Positions 45,196-56,189 of a stretch of DNA of 64,000 nt are shown here, one piece after another (the stretch's first letter is position 1; each line of letters begins with the position of its first letter). The notes beneath the pieces are model-generated. The model was not told the DNA's origin, did not search any database, and saw only the letters and a list, made by a program, of their open reading frames with translations. Source of the stretch: Amyloporia xantha (Eukaryota; Basidiomycota; Agaricomycetes; Polyporales; Adustoporiaceae); NCBI GenBank assembly GCA_036971615.1, contig JAYKKR010000002.1, forward strand, positions 1,426,001 through 1,490,000. The letters are read 5' to 3'. The translations under genes were made by a program, and so were the position numbers.

Positions 45196-47867
45196 ATGCG
45201 AGGATTATGGGGGCGACGAGCTCGTCGCTCCGCTCTCTTCCTCGCTTTGTTTGCTCTTCCTGGGACAGCCATGTGGCCCTTCTCCCCCAAACGATTCAGT
45301 GGAAACGCTCTCCTCAGTGCAGGCTCGTTGGGTGTCGACAGTGACGAAAGTATCATTGCATTTGGAGACTTCAACGGAGACCAGTTGTGAGCGCAATTTG
45401 TAAGTCTCTTGGTGCAATACTCAGGTCAATCTAAGCCTGGATTTACTGGGTCTCGCATCCGATCTTCAAACACTTTCAGTATATTTGTGGAATCACGGTA
45501 CATGTTTGAATTTTCGATTTATCAGCAACGATTTGACAATGTATAGACGAATATACGTTCAAGAAATCCGCAGGGTTTCGACATCCACAGAAAGTCTATA
45601 ATGTCATTCCCGGAGACTTCACTCAGGACGGAAGGCTGGATCTGCTTGTCATGAGTCAAGCTGGGGCTGGCAGTCAGCTTTCCATACAGCTCTATCCTGG
45701 GGCCTCTGGCGGTGGCTTTGGTGAGCTGACCGAAGTTTGAACGACATGTCAACTACTGACGGCGAGACTGGTAGATCAGCGTCCTATATCCGCTCCACCG
45801 TCGATACAGTCCCAACCCATACCGATGGACTTCAACGGTGATTTGAAGATCGACCTATTTGGCATTCCATCACCAGCACCAGCGAACAACCCTTTCAAAG
45901 TGTGGAATAATGTCTGGAATGCATCACAAACAAATTCACCGGTCTTCGATCTGTGAGTGCTTGTACGTTCAAAGAACTTGGCAAGAGTTGAACGTCTTTT
46001 GGTCCAAACGCTTGTAGCACAGACCCCAAATTCAACGGAGCCCAGTGTACATTGTCCAATCCGCACAGCAACGCGGCGATAGACCTAAATGGAGACTGTT
46101 TAGCAGGTTCGCACGCCATGTTATTTTGTCACGACGGGGCCGCTGAGGATTGTAGATATCTTTTTGGTCTGCGACGATGCCGCCAACAAGTCTAAGTACT
46201 TCCAAGTATGGGTTAACAACAAGGACGACGGTTTTGTCCTAGCGCAGCTTGGCCGCCTTCCCCAGGGAACGCAATCCATATCTTTTGCCGACATCGGTGC
46301 GGTCGTGCCTCATGTCATTTGAGTTGGGTGCTGATGCCAGACTCTAAAGATCGCGATGGGACAATTGATATGGTCTTTGCTACATGTTCCTCGGTATCTG
46401 CCACCTCCGGCGCGGGTTCGAACTGTTATATCAATATAGCATACAATCAGCAACTGCCGCTATGCACCTCCACTACGTCTTCGGGAATTCAGAAAGGCAA
46501 TCGGGTCTGCCGACCGCCTGACCAGCTATGTACCGCCGACCCTGACTTCCGGTTCGATCTCACTGAGCGGAGCGACAGCAACGTAAGGACGCTATCATTC
46601 AAGAGGGGGTTGCATTTATTGATTATTGATTCTAGGCATTCGTCCGCTTTCCTGTCTCCGACGTCTTCCACTCTGCAAGCGGCACTGCAGCATCATTACT
46701 GGTCCTCGACACTAAGCACAGTCCTCCTCTCCCAATTTCCCTGAAGCTCGGAGACGCCAATCAAGACGGCTTCCCCGACATACTTGCCATTGTCACCACA
46801 GGCACAGGCTCCAAGATGCCGCGCACCCCTCAGCTAGCTTTCTCCGTGCCATGTGAATCGGGCGTAGGTGGGTGTAAGGACAGCCATGGACGAAGGGGTT
46901 GGAACGCTGTCACGAAGGGTGTGGGGCCACTAAAGAACATACAAGACGCGCGCTCTGTTGCGTTCCTAGATATGGACGAAGATGTATGGATCACAACATA
47001 TGCATGAAGGCGACGCTGACGACCCATTGCATAGGGCACATTGGATATCATGGTTCAGCGTACGGGAGAGCAAGGCGAAGGCAATATACTCTTTGTGCAG
47101 AACAACTTCTACTATGATGCATTCTTCCTCAAAGCGATAGGTTCGTATTCACCTGCATTGTATATGCATATGATTCGACTGACTGCGCAAGTACAGTGCT
47201 CAACGGGGCCTGCGGAGGCGGGCTGTGCAGCAGTATTAATGGTTCTGAGAAGTACCACGTAAGTCTCGTGCTTGAGTGCTATCTTTTTCGAGCTTACATC
47301 CTTTCAGCCATTTGGTGTGAGTTACTCCGGTGCCACATATAAATACACCGTGTTGGACACGTCTGGCCGTCGTTCTGCAGCCGAGGGTACGTGCCAATCC
47401 TTGCGATAGCACGTTCACGTATTCATCCATTGTTCAGTTGGCCAGCTTCCGCAAACATCATATCAAGCGCTACTCACGCCCTATGCGTACTTCGGGTTGG
47501 GCCGGACGAATAACTACATCGAAAATCTGTTTGTGGGCTCGACAAAGCATTCCGATATGCATTTCATCAATATGGAAGGTGTGATACCCAATTCGAAGGT
47601 CGTGATCATTCCGCCACTCGAAGGAGAGGATTTGTGGAGGAGAGAATTGTACTTACGACCGGGCGAGTGGATCCCGTGGGTGACTGTGACTGTGATCGCT
47701 GCCACTGGTATATTGGCCATCATCGTATTTGTGCTACATCTCAATGAGAAGGTACGTCTGCTCCTCTCCTCATTTTACTAAGCTATTGATTGACGTTGCC
47801 CTCACAGAGGGAAGATGAGTTGGAGCGAAGACGGGCCTCCCATCATATCAACTTCGACGCGCTGTAG
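45196..47867 (+). CDS. ITFG1/TIP-like FG-GAP membrane protein
   Basis: Homologue of animal ITFG1 (T-cell immunomodulatory protein), a type I membrane protein with an integrin-alpha-like beta-propeller. The fungal role is unknown. 13 exons from 45196-45386 to 47808-47867, all in frame. It begins with a basic tail and signal anchor (RRSALFLALFALPGTAMW). FG-GAP calcium-binding loops follow: FGDFNGDQFLDLLGLASD, PGDFTQDGRLDLLVM, MDFNGDLKIDLFGI, DLNGDCLADIFLVCDD, DRDGTIDMVFATC, LGDANQDGFPDILAI and LDMDEDGTLDIMVQR. A family tail GLGRTNNYIENLFVG leads to one C-terminal helix (WVTVTVIAATGILAIIVFVL) and a short charged cytosolic end. About 610 residues. No breaks seen. Confidence 0.92.
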
Positions 47868-47972
47868 TACACATTGTACCTAATACTCCATTTCTGTGAT
47901 ACCCCGACCCCACCGTGTATCTAACATTGACAGTCATAAAATGACGCTTGTAGATGCACGGGGCAGCACTGA

Positions 47973-49156
47973 TCAAAGAAGCTCCCATTCTGCATGTTTG
48001 CCATCGCCGCCTTGGCATAGCACTCGATTCTCCGCCTCCAGCTTACGCAAGTGCATGTCAACACTGCGTGCTGCGCCTTCCCATAGCTCTCGGGGGTAAT
48101 CTCCGTAGATGGCCGAGACGAGCGACCATGTCGACCAAGTCCCATCCGAAGGGGGTGACTTCTGCAACACCTTCAAGATCTGCTCTTCCCGAGCTACTCT
48201 GTTCTTCAGGTAACCGGAGACGTGTCTCAGGCCGTCAGCAACAACCGCGCCGTGGCCAGGGTACACCGGACCATATTTCGACCCTCCTTCGCCAAACTCG
48301 ACCATCTTGTGAAGACTGGACATGTATGTGCCCAAATCCTCGAAGACAGAGCTGCCATGGCCGAGGACCGTGTCTGCAGTGAATAATGCCCGGTCTGCGG
48401 GGTAGTACAGGCATAGAGAGTCGGTAGTGTGACCCGGCGTGTGCAGAACTTCAAGCACGGATGTTGTCGAGTCTGCATCGGAATTAGTGACGGAGAAGGT
48501 CTGCTTATCATGCAATATGTGGACAGGGATCGCCAGAAGGATCAGGAGTGAATGAATCCGCGGGCAGTGAGGAGAGTCCCTCAAGCACGTTCTTCAATTT
48601 CAGATCAGGATTCGCTAAAGGGAATTTGTGGATGCGTGGGGGCTGATACGGCGAAGAGCTTGGGCTATCGGTGTCATGCCACAAGCGTCTGAGCAAGGTC
48701 AAAACAGACGGGAGCCCATGACAATGGTCATGATGTTTGTGCGTCAAGATGATGTCGGATATGTCGGCTTTGTCTGCATGATGAGGCTGCGATGCATTTC
48801 GGAGAGCATCCTGGAGGAGCGGGATATACTCTTCCTTGCCTTCTCCTGTATCGATGAGGATGTACGGATTGTGCTCTCCTATGAGATACGTGTTCGTTCC
48901 TGGACGAAATCGATGTATGAGATACGTTGCTCTGCTCAGACTATGATGTCGCGCACCTTGTAGCGTATAAGGGCCAGGGTTCTGAGAGATGGTTGAGTAC
49001 ACATTGAAGGCTGTTTCAGAGATAATTCAAGATACCTGACCAAGGATCCGCACTACAGTCTTACTGAGCTGGGACACTTGTAAGGGCTCATGCATCGTTC
49101 AGAACCAGACTCCAGCTTACCCGTGTAGTCGAAGGTAGTGCCTTCAGAGCCTCCAT
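47973..49156 (-). CDS. LACTB2-like metallo-beta-lactamase-fold hydrolase (one apparent frame break)
   Basis: Zinc hydrolase of the LACTB2 group, whose animal member is a mitochondrial endoribonuclease; fungal members have varied roles. Exon 1 is 49156-49121 (MEALKALPSTTR). Two very short exons follow, 49068-49036 (LSKTVVRILGQ) and 48981-48957 (NPGPYTLQG), then exon 4 from 48899. Zinc ligands are in LTHKHHDHCHG (HxHxDH), in LHTPGHTTDS and in FTADTVLGHG, and a late His in PVYPGHGAVV. The C-terminal winged-helix-like part (WSTWSLVSAIYGDYPREL) matches the family. Between SLPADSFTPDPSGDP and HDKQTFSVTN the frame changes without a usable intron, near 48521-48530. One extra or missing base explains it. 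Confidence 0.85.
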
Positions 49157-49529
49157 GTCAGTAGAACCTGTCTAGACTAGCCAAAAGGGTTGATCTTTCG
49201 CTATCACGAAGACTCGACGAACGACACAGGATTTCTGAGTCAGCGTCTGAATCACGTAGCGCTCCCTGCTGGACTATGGAAGATGCATGGCAAAATGAGG
49301 CTGAGAGTCAAATTCACTGCGTATTCTTTGCATCCTCGACTGAATCTGAGCCATCTATGAGGATATACCACGAAGACTTGCACGCAGGAGAAGAAATTCC
49401 GCACGTAAATGCGCACAACGATCGAAGGAATGTCCGTTCCCGAAAAGGCAACACAACAAACATGCACAAATTGGCGAGTGCTGAGCAACTCCGTACTTGG
49501 ACACCACTGCGTGCTGGACATCGACGACA
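49157..49529. promoter_or_regulatory. Bidirectional promoter region, LACTB2-like gene / CWC22
   Basis: Only 373 bp separate the two divergent start codons, so both promoters must overlap here. No individual motif is claimed. Confidence 0.55.
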
Positions 49530-52515
49530 ATGGCGACCGCTGTGACAATGACACCCATGGCCGCTGATAACGGACCATACCAAAAGCGAAAGAGGTATGT
49601 ACAGTCTGACTGTATTGGTCTGGGCTGTGTTCTGAGACCGTTGACAGGTCTCGCTCGCGTTCGCCTGAAAACTCTGAGCAGCCACCTTCTACCCGCCGCC
49701 GGTCACTTTCGCCGCCTCCTCCTCCGAGTCGTGTTGTCGAAGTTCCACAAGTCAATGACGTTGACCCGGTACGGCGTGCAGAACGAGAGAAACAACTCGC
49801 GGCGCGGATGGCGGCCATGGAGCTTGAGAAGATGGAGAAGGCAAAGGGCAACGACAAGGAAAAGGATGCCGCCTTCGATGCAAAAGCTGAGTTTGCGAAG
49901 CTGACCAGCACCCGCTCTGGAGGTGTCTACATGCCCCCGGCCCGTCTTCGTGCGATGCAAGAGGCGGCGTCGAAGGACAAGGCCAGTGCGGAGTACCAGC
50001 GAATCTCTTGGGACGCGCTGCGCAAGTCGATCACCGGTATCGTCAATCGAGTGAACATTGCTAACATCAAGCATATTATCCCTGAATTATTCGAGGAGAA
50101 CCTCATCCGTGGCCGGGGTCTGTTTGCGAGGAGCGTCATGAAGGCGCAGTCTGCCAGTTTGCCCTTCACGCCAGTTTTTGCTGCGCTGGTGGCAATCATC
50201 AACACCAAGCTACCTCAGGTTGGTGAACTGGTATTGACCCGATTGATTAGTCAATTCCGACGGTCGTTCAAGCGCAATGACAAGGTGGGTCCAATGCCCA
50301 TTCATGACCTTTTTCGTATTGATTGATTATTTGGTTAGATTGTGTGCCATTCCACCACGACATTCATTGGGCATCTTGTCAATCAGGGTGTCGCGCACGA
50401 AATCATAGCTCTGCAGATTCTCGTCCTCCTGCTCGAGCGTCCCACCGACGATTCTATTGAAATTGCAGTTGGCTTCATGCGCGAAGTGGGCGCCTTCCTG
50501 GCGGAAAACTCGCCCAAGGCCAATGCAACCGTGTTTGAGCGCTTCCGTGCAGTCTTGAACGAAGGCACCATTAGCCATCGAGTTCAGTACATGATCGAAG
50601 TACTCATGCAGGTGCGGAAAGACAAGTACAAGGACAATCCCATTGTCCCAGAAGGCTTGGACCTTGTCGAGGAGGATGACCAGATAACACGCATCAGATT
50701 CAGCTGGAGGAAGAGCTTCAGGTGCAGGAAGGACTAAGTGAGCTTTCGTATATGTCGTCTACCGCAGCACGTTACTAATCGTAAACCAGATATATTCAAG
50801 TTCGATCCCAATTTCCTGGAGAACGAGGAACGGTACAAGGGCATCAAAGCCGAAATTCTTGGTGAAGGCTCCGATGACGAGGAAAGTGGATCGGAGGAGT
50901 CAGAAGATGAAGACGAAGACGAGGATGAAGGTATGTCTCTGTATCTTTGGATATAGATGGTCCACTGATGACATCTGCAGCTGTGGAGGACAAAGCCGGT
51001 ATCGAGGATCGTACCGAGACCAATCTTATTAATCTCCGCAGGGTGATATATCTGACCATCATGAATGCGCTCAATTATGAAGAAGCAGTCCACAAGTTGC
51101 TCAAGGTTCCAGGTCAAGGAGGGACAAGAGGTACGGTGCATCTCAACACGAGATCCCCGTGATGCTGATGTCGGATCTGCAGATCGAAATGTGCAACATG
51201 ATCATCGAGTGTTGCTCCCAAGAGCGATCCTACTCCACCTTCTATGGCCTCATCGGAGAACGATTCTGCAAGCTGAACAGAGTCTGGAACGAATGTTTCG
51301 AGCAAGCCTTCGATAACTACTATACCACCATTCATCGCTACGAGACGAACCGTCTGCGCAACATTGCCCGCTTCTTCGGCCACCTGATTGCGACTGATTC
51401 GGTCTCATGGACTGTCATGGAGTGCATAAAGCTCACGGAGGACGATACGACGTCGAGTAGCCGTATCTTCATCAAAATCATGATGAACGAGGTGACAGAG
51501 GCGATGGGATTGAAGACCGTAGTGGAGAGGTTTAAAGATCCAGAGGTGCAGGCGGCATGCAGGGGCATGTTCCCAATGGACAATCCGAAGGACACCCGAT
51601 TTGCGATCAACTACTTCACCAGTGTCGGCTTGGGTGCCGTGACGGAGCAGATGCGTGAGCATTTGAAGGTGTGTTTGCTTTCCTCCGTTGTAATATTCTC
51701 ACCATGAACTGACCCCGGTCCAGAATGCGCCGAGAATCATAATGGAGCAGCGAAGAGCGATGCTGGAAGCCGAATCCTCGTCGTCCGATTCAGACACAGA
51801 CTCTGATGACGATAGTTCTGAATCCGACTCGGACCCATCTTCGTCCGACGGCGACACCGAGTCTGACGACTCGAGGCGTTCTGGCCGAAGACGGCGTTCA
51901 CCGAGTCCACCTCGGCGGGATCGAGGACGAGGTCGTGATGATTCGAGGCCACTACCGCCTCGTCGTGAGAATGGAAGAGTTCGTGACGATTCACGGACGC
52001 CGCCTCCTTACAAAAATGGACGAGGGCGTGACGACTCGTTACCTCCGCGTCGCGATAGACGTCCGTCGCCTTCTCCGCCACCACCTTCCCGGTATCGCAA
52101 TGGCGACAAGGGCGCCCGAGATATGGGCCGAGAGCAATACAGGTCGCGCAGGGACTCTCCACCTCCTCGCCGTGATTCTCCGCCTCGTCGTCGTGACTCT
52201 CCGCCTCGTCGTCGTGACTCTCCGCCTCATCGTCGTGACTCTCCGCCTCACCGCCGAGATTCTCCTCCGCGCCGTCGGGATTACACCCCGGACAGACGTG
52301 ACCGTGCGCGTGCGCGCACGCCTCTGTCGCCATCACCACCTCCACGACCTCGATACGACAGCCCGAGGCGGAACGGCGACAGGGACGCCAGGCGCCCCAA
52401 GGATGACTTTGAAGGGAGGAGAAGGGACGATTCGAGGGATCGAATGAGGGATGCCCCGAGAGACCGGAGGCGGTCTGTCTCGCGGGAGAGGTATGGTCGG
52501 GACTCGAGGAGATAA
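49530..52515 (+). CDS. CWC22: Pre-mRNA splicing factor CWC22 (two apparent frame breaks)
   Basis: Spliceosome component that brings eIF4A3 for exon-junction complex assembly in organisms with that complex. Exons: 49530-49594, 49648-50284, 50339-50737, 50790-50930, 50981-51130, 51183-51668 and 51724-52515. After a short RS-like start come the MIF4G domain ([51 protein letters not shown]) and an acidic linker. The MA3 domain follows, with [40 protein letters not shown] and [40 protein letters not shown] then leads into a Ser/Asp run and an Arg/Ser/Pro-rich repeat tail. The frame slips near 50690 (between DDQIT and IQLEEEL) and near 51109 (between HKLLKV and QVKEGQE). No introns fit, so small indels are suspected. 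Confidence 0.92.
52151..52280 (+). repeat. 21-nt tandem repeats encoding RDSPPRR in CWC22
   Basis: About six imperfect copies of a 21-nt unit (core CGTGACTCTCCGCCTCGTCGT) encode [14 protein letters not shown]. This is the RS-type tail of CWC22, a site prone to length change. Confidence 0.85.
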
Positions 52516-53003
52516 GCGTTAGCGGTGCTTGACATGATGCTATGTTGCACAATGTGGTACTTATGCCTGAATTTGTTTTGCACGTCACTAACTGGCATGT
52601 TGTGTATGTTGTGTTGATAATGCGTATTGTATATGTGTGTATGCACGATGGAAGGCTCGCGATGGTCCCTCTAGAACAGTAGAACTAGCTTATGTCTGTT
52701 CGAGGGTCTGTTCTTAGCAAGGAACCGCCGACCTGCGCCTCGTCCCACCATACCAAGCGTCCTGCGCAGTGCGAACCTGCCGAGCGGCCGTGGCATCCCA
52801 GTCACGTGCCGCGCCACAGACGCGTCTTGACGCGTTGCGTCAGAGGAGTTGACAAGACGCGCACGCGGTTGTCATGGGGTCATTCCCCGAATTCGCCCCT
52901 TTTCTCGCCCCCAAATACACTGCGATAAATAATACTCCCACCTCACCCCCTTTTCCCACATTCCTCTTTCCCTCCTCCCCTTCCGCACTTACTCACAATC
53001 AAC
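52516..53003. promoter_or_regulatory. Spacer with core promoter of the 53004 gene
   Basis: An A+T-rich GATAAATAATA box at about 52923 lies some 80 bases before the ATG. It is followed by a long C/T-rich leader (52945-52995). The rest is CWC22 3' flank. Confidence 0.5.
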
Positions 53004-53796
53004 ATGGCCGGTGCGTCCCCCTCTCACGTCTCCTATTCCCCTGGCTACTGCCTATGCTTACGGGTGTTAATTATTAGGAACAAAACGCGCAGCAGAAGAC
53101 GATGGAACCGGTCCCACCACCCGCTCCGCGAAGACGCCCAAGACGGAGAGCGCCAGCAGCCCGAAGACGGGGCGCAAAGGCGGTAAACGCGGGCCTAAAG
53201 TCCGTTCCCCTCTCCCCGCCTGCTGTCCTGGATGATCATGAGCTCACCATTCGTCGGTGCCCGCACAGGTGTCAATGGCCGCGTCCACGTTCAAGGGGCG
53301 CGCCATGCCGCTGCACATCAACATCACACACACGCCGCCCGCGCTCGCGGATGCCGCGGAAGGCGACGCTGCGACGGCGTCGGTCGCGTCCGCAGACCCG
53401 GGCTTCATCGGCACGACGACGCTCGTGCCGAGCACATTCGCGACGGGGAGCTATGGATGGAAGGGGAGCAAGCGCCTCACCATTGAGTTGCAGAACGCCG
53501 ACGGCGCGGAGGGCGAGAAGGAGAAGGTGCACGTTATGCTCACGTATGTGTGTTCCCTCCCCTTCTCTGTTGTCCCTTCGTCTATGTGATCGCGGTGACC
53601 GACCGTCTCGCACAGAATCAACGCAACTGTGATGGGCAGCAAGGGGGCGAAGGAAGACGCCGGCGAGGAGGCGGCCGTAGAAGAGGCGGTCGAGAATGGC
53701 GCGGACACGAAGGAGGAAAACGGTGTGGAAGAGCATGCCGTCGAGGCAGACATCACCGAGGCGGCGCAGGAGGGAGAGACTGAGGCAGCGGCGTGA
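53004..53796 (+). CDS. Small acidic-tailed protein of unknown function
   Basis: Not recognised. Four exons: 53004-53010 (only seven bases, ATG GCC G), 53078-53199, 53269-53543 and 53616-53796, 194 residues, all phases consistent. The N-terminal ~40 residues are a Lys/Ser/Thr-rich basic tail (SPKTGRKGGKRGPK), like a nuclear or histone-type tail. The core has MPLHINITHTPP, DPGFIGTTTLVPSTFATGSY, GWKGSKRLTIEL and KEKVHVMLTINATVMGS, which reads as a beta-rich domain. The end is strongly acidic (Glu/Ala repeats). It has a strong core promoter signature and C-rich codon use, suggesting high expression. Chromatin association is only a guess. Confidence 0.75.
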
Positions 53797-54092
53797 GTGA
53801 GCGCTCTTGACTCGGGGATGCATAGGACGAGGTGTTTATGCGAGATGTTTATACTGTTTATTCGTCCTATATGTATTCCTATCTACGACATTATACATTC
53901 CTGCTGCGTATCGTTGAGAATACTGGTGACATGGATCTGGAGAACATGTTTGAACATCAGCGAAATGTAGGGGACCTGCGTACCTCTTCACCACATCGCA
54001 GAATCATACAGCATGCAATACGGGCCCTTACTGTAAAACCTCAAGAGGTGAGCACATCACCCAAGGAGGCACTAAATTAAACGCAATGGACA

Positions 54093-55744
54093 CTACCCGC
54101 CCTCCGCCCTCACCTCCGCCACCACCCGCGCCAACGCCTCCCGCCTCATCGGTATCCACAGCGCCTCCCCTCCGCCCTGTCCCCCAGCGTCTCCGACAGT
54201 CACCGACACCACCAGCCCATGGTCCCGGAACTCCGCCAGCAGCGCACGCAGCGCCCCGTCGCTCGTCGCGACGAACTCGTCCCTTGCCGCACTGAACAGC
54301 CGCGCATAGTCGTACGCCGCATCCGCATTCGCGCCCGCCCCGCCGCTCCCGCCGGCCCCCGACGCGGGGTCCGCCATCAGCTCCAGCTGCTTGCCCCCCA
54401 GCAGCACGAACAGCTTGCGTGCCTTCTGCGTCACGCTCGCCAGCACGTGCCGCGCGGCGCTCTCTGCCACGATCGGCGCACCCGTAGCAGTAGTAGACGC
54501 GAGAGCCCTGCGGGAGCCCGCGCTGGCGCTGGACAGGGAGGCAGGGTCCGCGCCCGCGAGCTCAAAGTCGTACGGCGCGAGCGTGGTGAGGTCGTGCCAG
54601 AGCCAGGCGAACCCGCGGCGGGGCAAGGCGCGGGCGGCGGCGTCTGCTGCTGCGTGGTGTGTCTCCGCGTCCGCGTCCGCGTCCGTGGCGCGTGCCTTGC
54701 CTTTGCCTTTGCCTTTATCCACCGCTTTGCCTTTCCCTTTGATGTCGCGCGGCGTGCGGGGAGGGACTCGGGCTTGCGCGCGAAGAGCTCCGCGAGCGTC
54801 CAGCGCGAGGGGGCGGCGACGTGGTCGATGGACGCGACGAGGTGGATGCGGGGCGCGAGCGCGAGGCGCGCGAGACACGCCTTGGCTTTCGCCGTGCGCA
54901 GGCCCGGGCCGTCGATGTTGTGGATGACGAGGTAGAGGTGGGGCGCGTCCGCACGAGAAGGGTCCGATTCTGAGTGCAAGTCCCTATCGCCGTCCTCGTC
55001 GTCTCCGCCGCCAGACAAGGAATCCGCGAAGACGTCGTATATCCGCTGCGTCTGCGCCTCCACGCCCGCTGTCCCTGATGCAGCTGCAGCCGCAGCCGTG
55101 CCGCCCGAGGCCTGCACGGCGGGAATCGCGTCGATCGCGTCGAGCAAGTCCCTGAGCGCGAACCCGGGCTGGAAGCCATTCGCCACGACCACATGCGCGG
55201 CACCGCCCCCCTTGCCCCTTCCCCTCCCCCCTCCCCTCGCCAGCGCGCCCGCAAACGCGTTCAGCACGCGCCTCTTCGAGCCGTACCCATAAAACAGCAA
55301 ACTGAACCCCTCCCGCAGCTCCGCGGCGTACCGTACGAAGAGCGCGCGGCGCGCGGGCGTGTCCTCCGCCCACAGCGTGCGGGGCGGGGGGAGCCGCGCG
55401 AGGGCGGCGGCGTACGCGTCCGGGGCGAGCGGGGAGAGGAGCTGGGAGAAGACGTGGGCGGAGGTGCGGGCGGGCTTGGAGGCGTGCAGGAAGTAGCTGT
55501 CGAAGGCGGTGGTGGCGGCGAAGGTGGAGCTGGAGCTGAAGAGTCCGGGGAGGGCAGTGTCATGGTCGTTGCCGCCGCCTCGATCTTCGTCGTCGTTGGG
55601 GAAGCGGTGGGAGGGTGTGCCGTAAGGGCTGAAGGCGGAAGAGGAGACGGAGGAGGCGCGGGAGGAGGTGGCGGGGGTGGACTGGGGCCAGTCCTCGAGC
55701 TCCTCGTCCTCGTCGACGTCGGTGGTGTGTGTGTAGTCCGACAT
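54093..55744 (-). CDS. ORC2: Origin recognition complex subunit 2 (one apparent frame break)
   Basis: Subunit of the six-protein complex that marks replication origins and loads the MCM helicase. It starts at 55744 (MSDYTHTTDVDEDEELEDW) with a disordered N-tail. The AAA+-like domain follows, with FDSYFLHASKPARTSAHVFS, the hallmark SLLFYGYGSKRRVLNAFA (nucleotide-binding-like loop), VVVANGFQPGFALRDLLDAI and HLYLVIHNIDGPGLR. The C-terminal part has FAWLWHDLTTLAPYDFELA, LFVLLGGKQLELM, a winged-helix region with RDEFVATSDGALRALLAEF and RDHGLVVSV, ending at 54093. The frame needed before and after a KGKGKA-type low-complexity stretch (about 54700-54750) differs, with no intron able to join them. 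About 550 residues if joined. No introns seen. Confidence 0.88.
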
Positions 55745-56189
55745 AAGTTGGGGAATGTAGCCAATTGCACGAGTGTGCGGTGAGGAAGATCGGCACACTC
55801 TTCGTGGCCGCCGGTCCAAGTCGCACAACGAGCCACATCGGGCGAAGCGCCTCCCCGTTATAGCAACTCTCCAAGTACACACACACACGCCTCCAGGCCG
55901 TCGCGCTGTATAGCACTGATAATACATGACCATGGCCCCTATCAAGTAGTGTATACTTGTATACTAGAAATCCCAAAGCGGTAATAATGTGAGTACGACT
56001 ATGTACAGGTGTACACTACGCAGCGGCAGACCCAGACCCGGACCCAAACACAGACACAATCAGACACGACACGACACGACACGACACCAATCGTCCTCGT
56101 GCGGACCGCAAATGCATGTAAAGTACATCGTCCTCTACCAACGCGGCACACGCCCCGTCTGTGCCCTCACCAGCATGTACGACACCCCG
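55745..56189. other. Spacer between ORC2 and HAT1
   Basis: ORC2 upstream region and HAT1 3' flank. Holds the (GACAC)5 tract at 56063. Confidence 0.55.
56063..56087 (+). repeat. (GACAC)5 microsatellite
   Basis: Five perfect tandem GACAC units in the HAT1 3' flank, inside a wider ACACA-rich patch. Confidence 0.9.

Noticed and set aside
51737..52588. 283-codon minus-strand ORF with [17 protein letters not shown] repeats
   Set aside because: It is the complement of the CWC22 RS repeat tail. The repeats come from the sense coding sequence.
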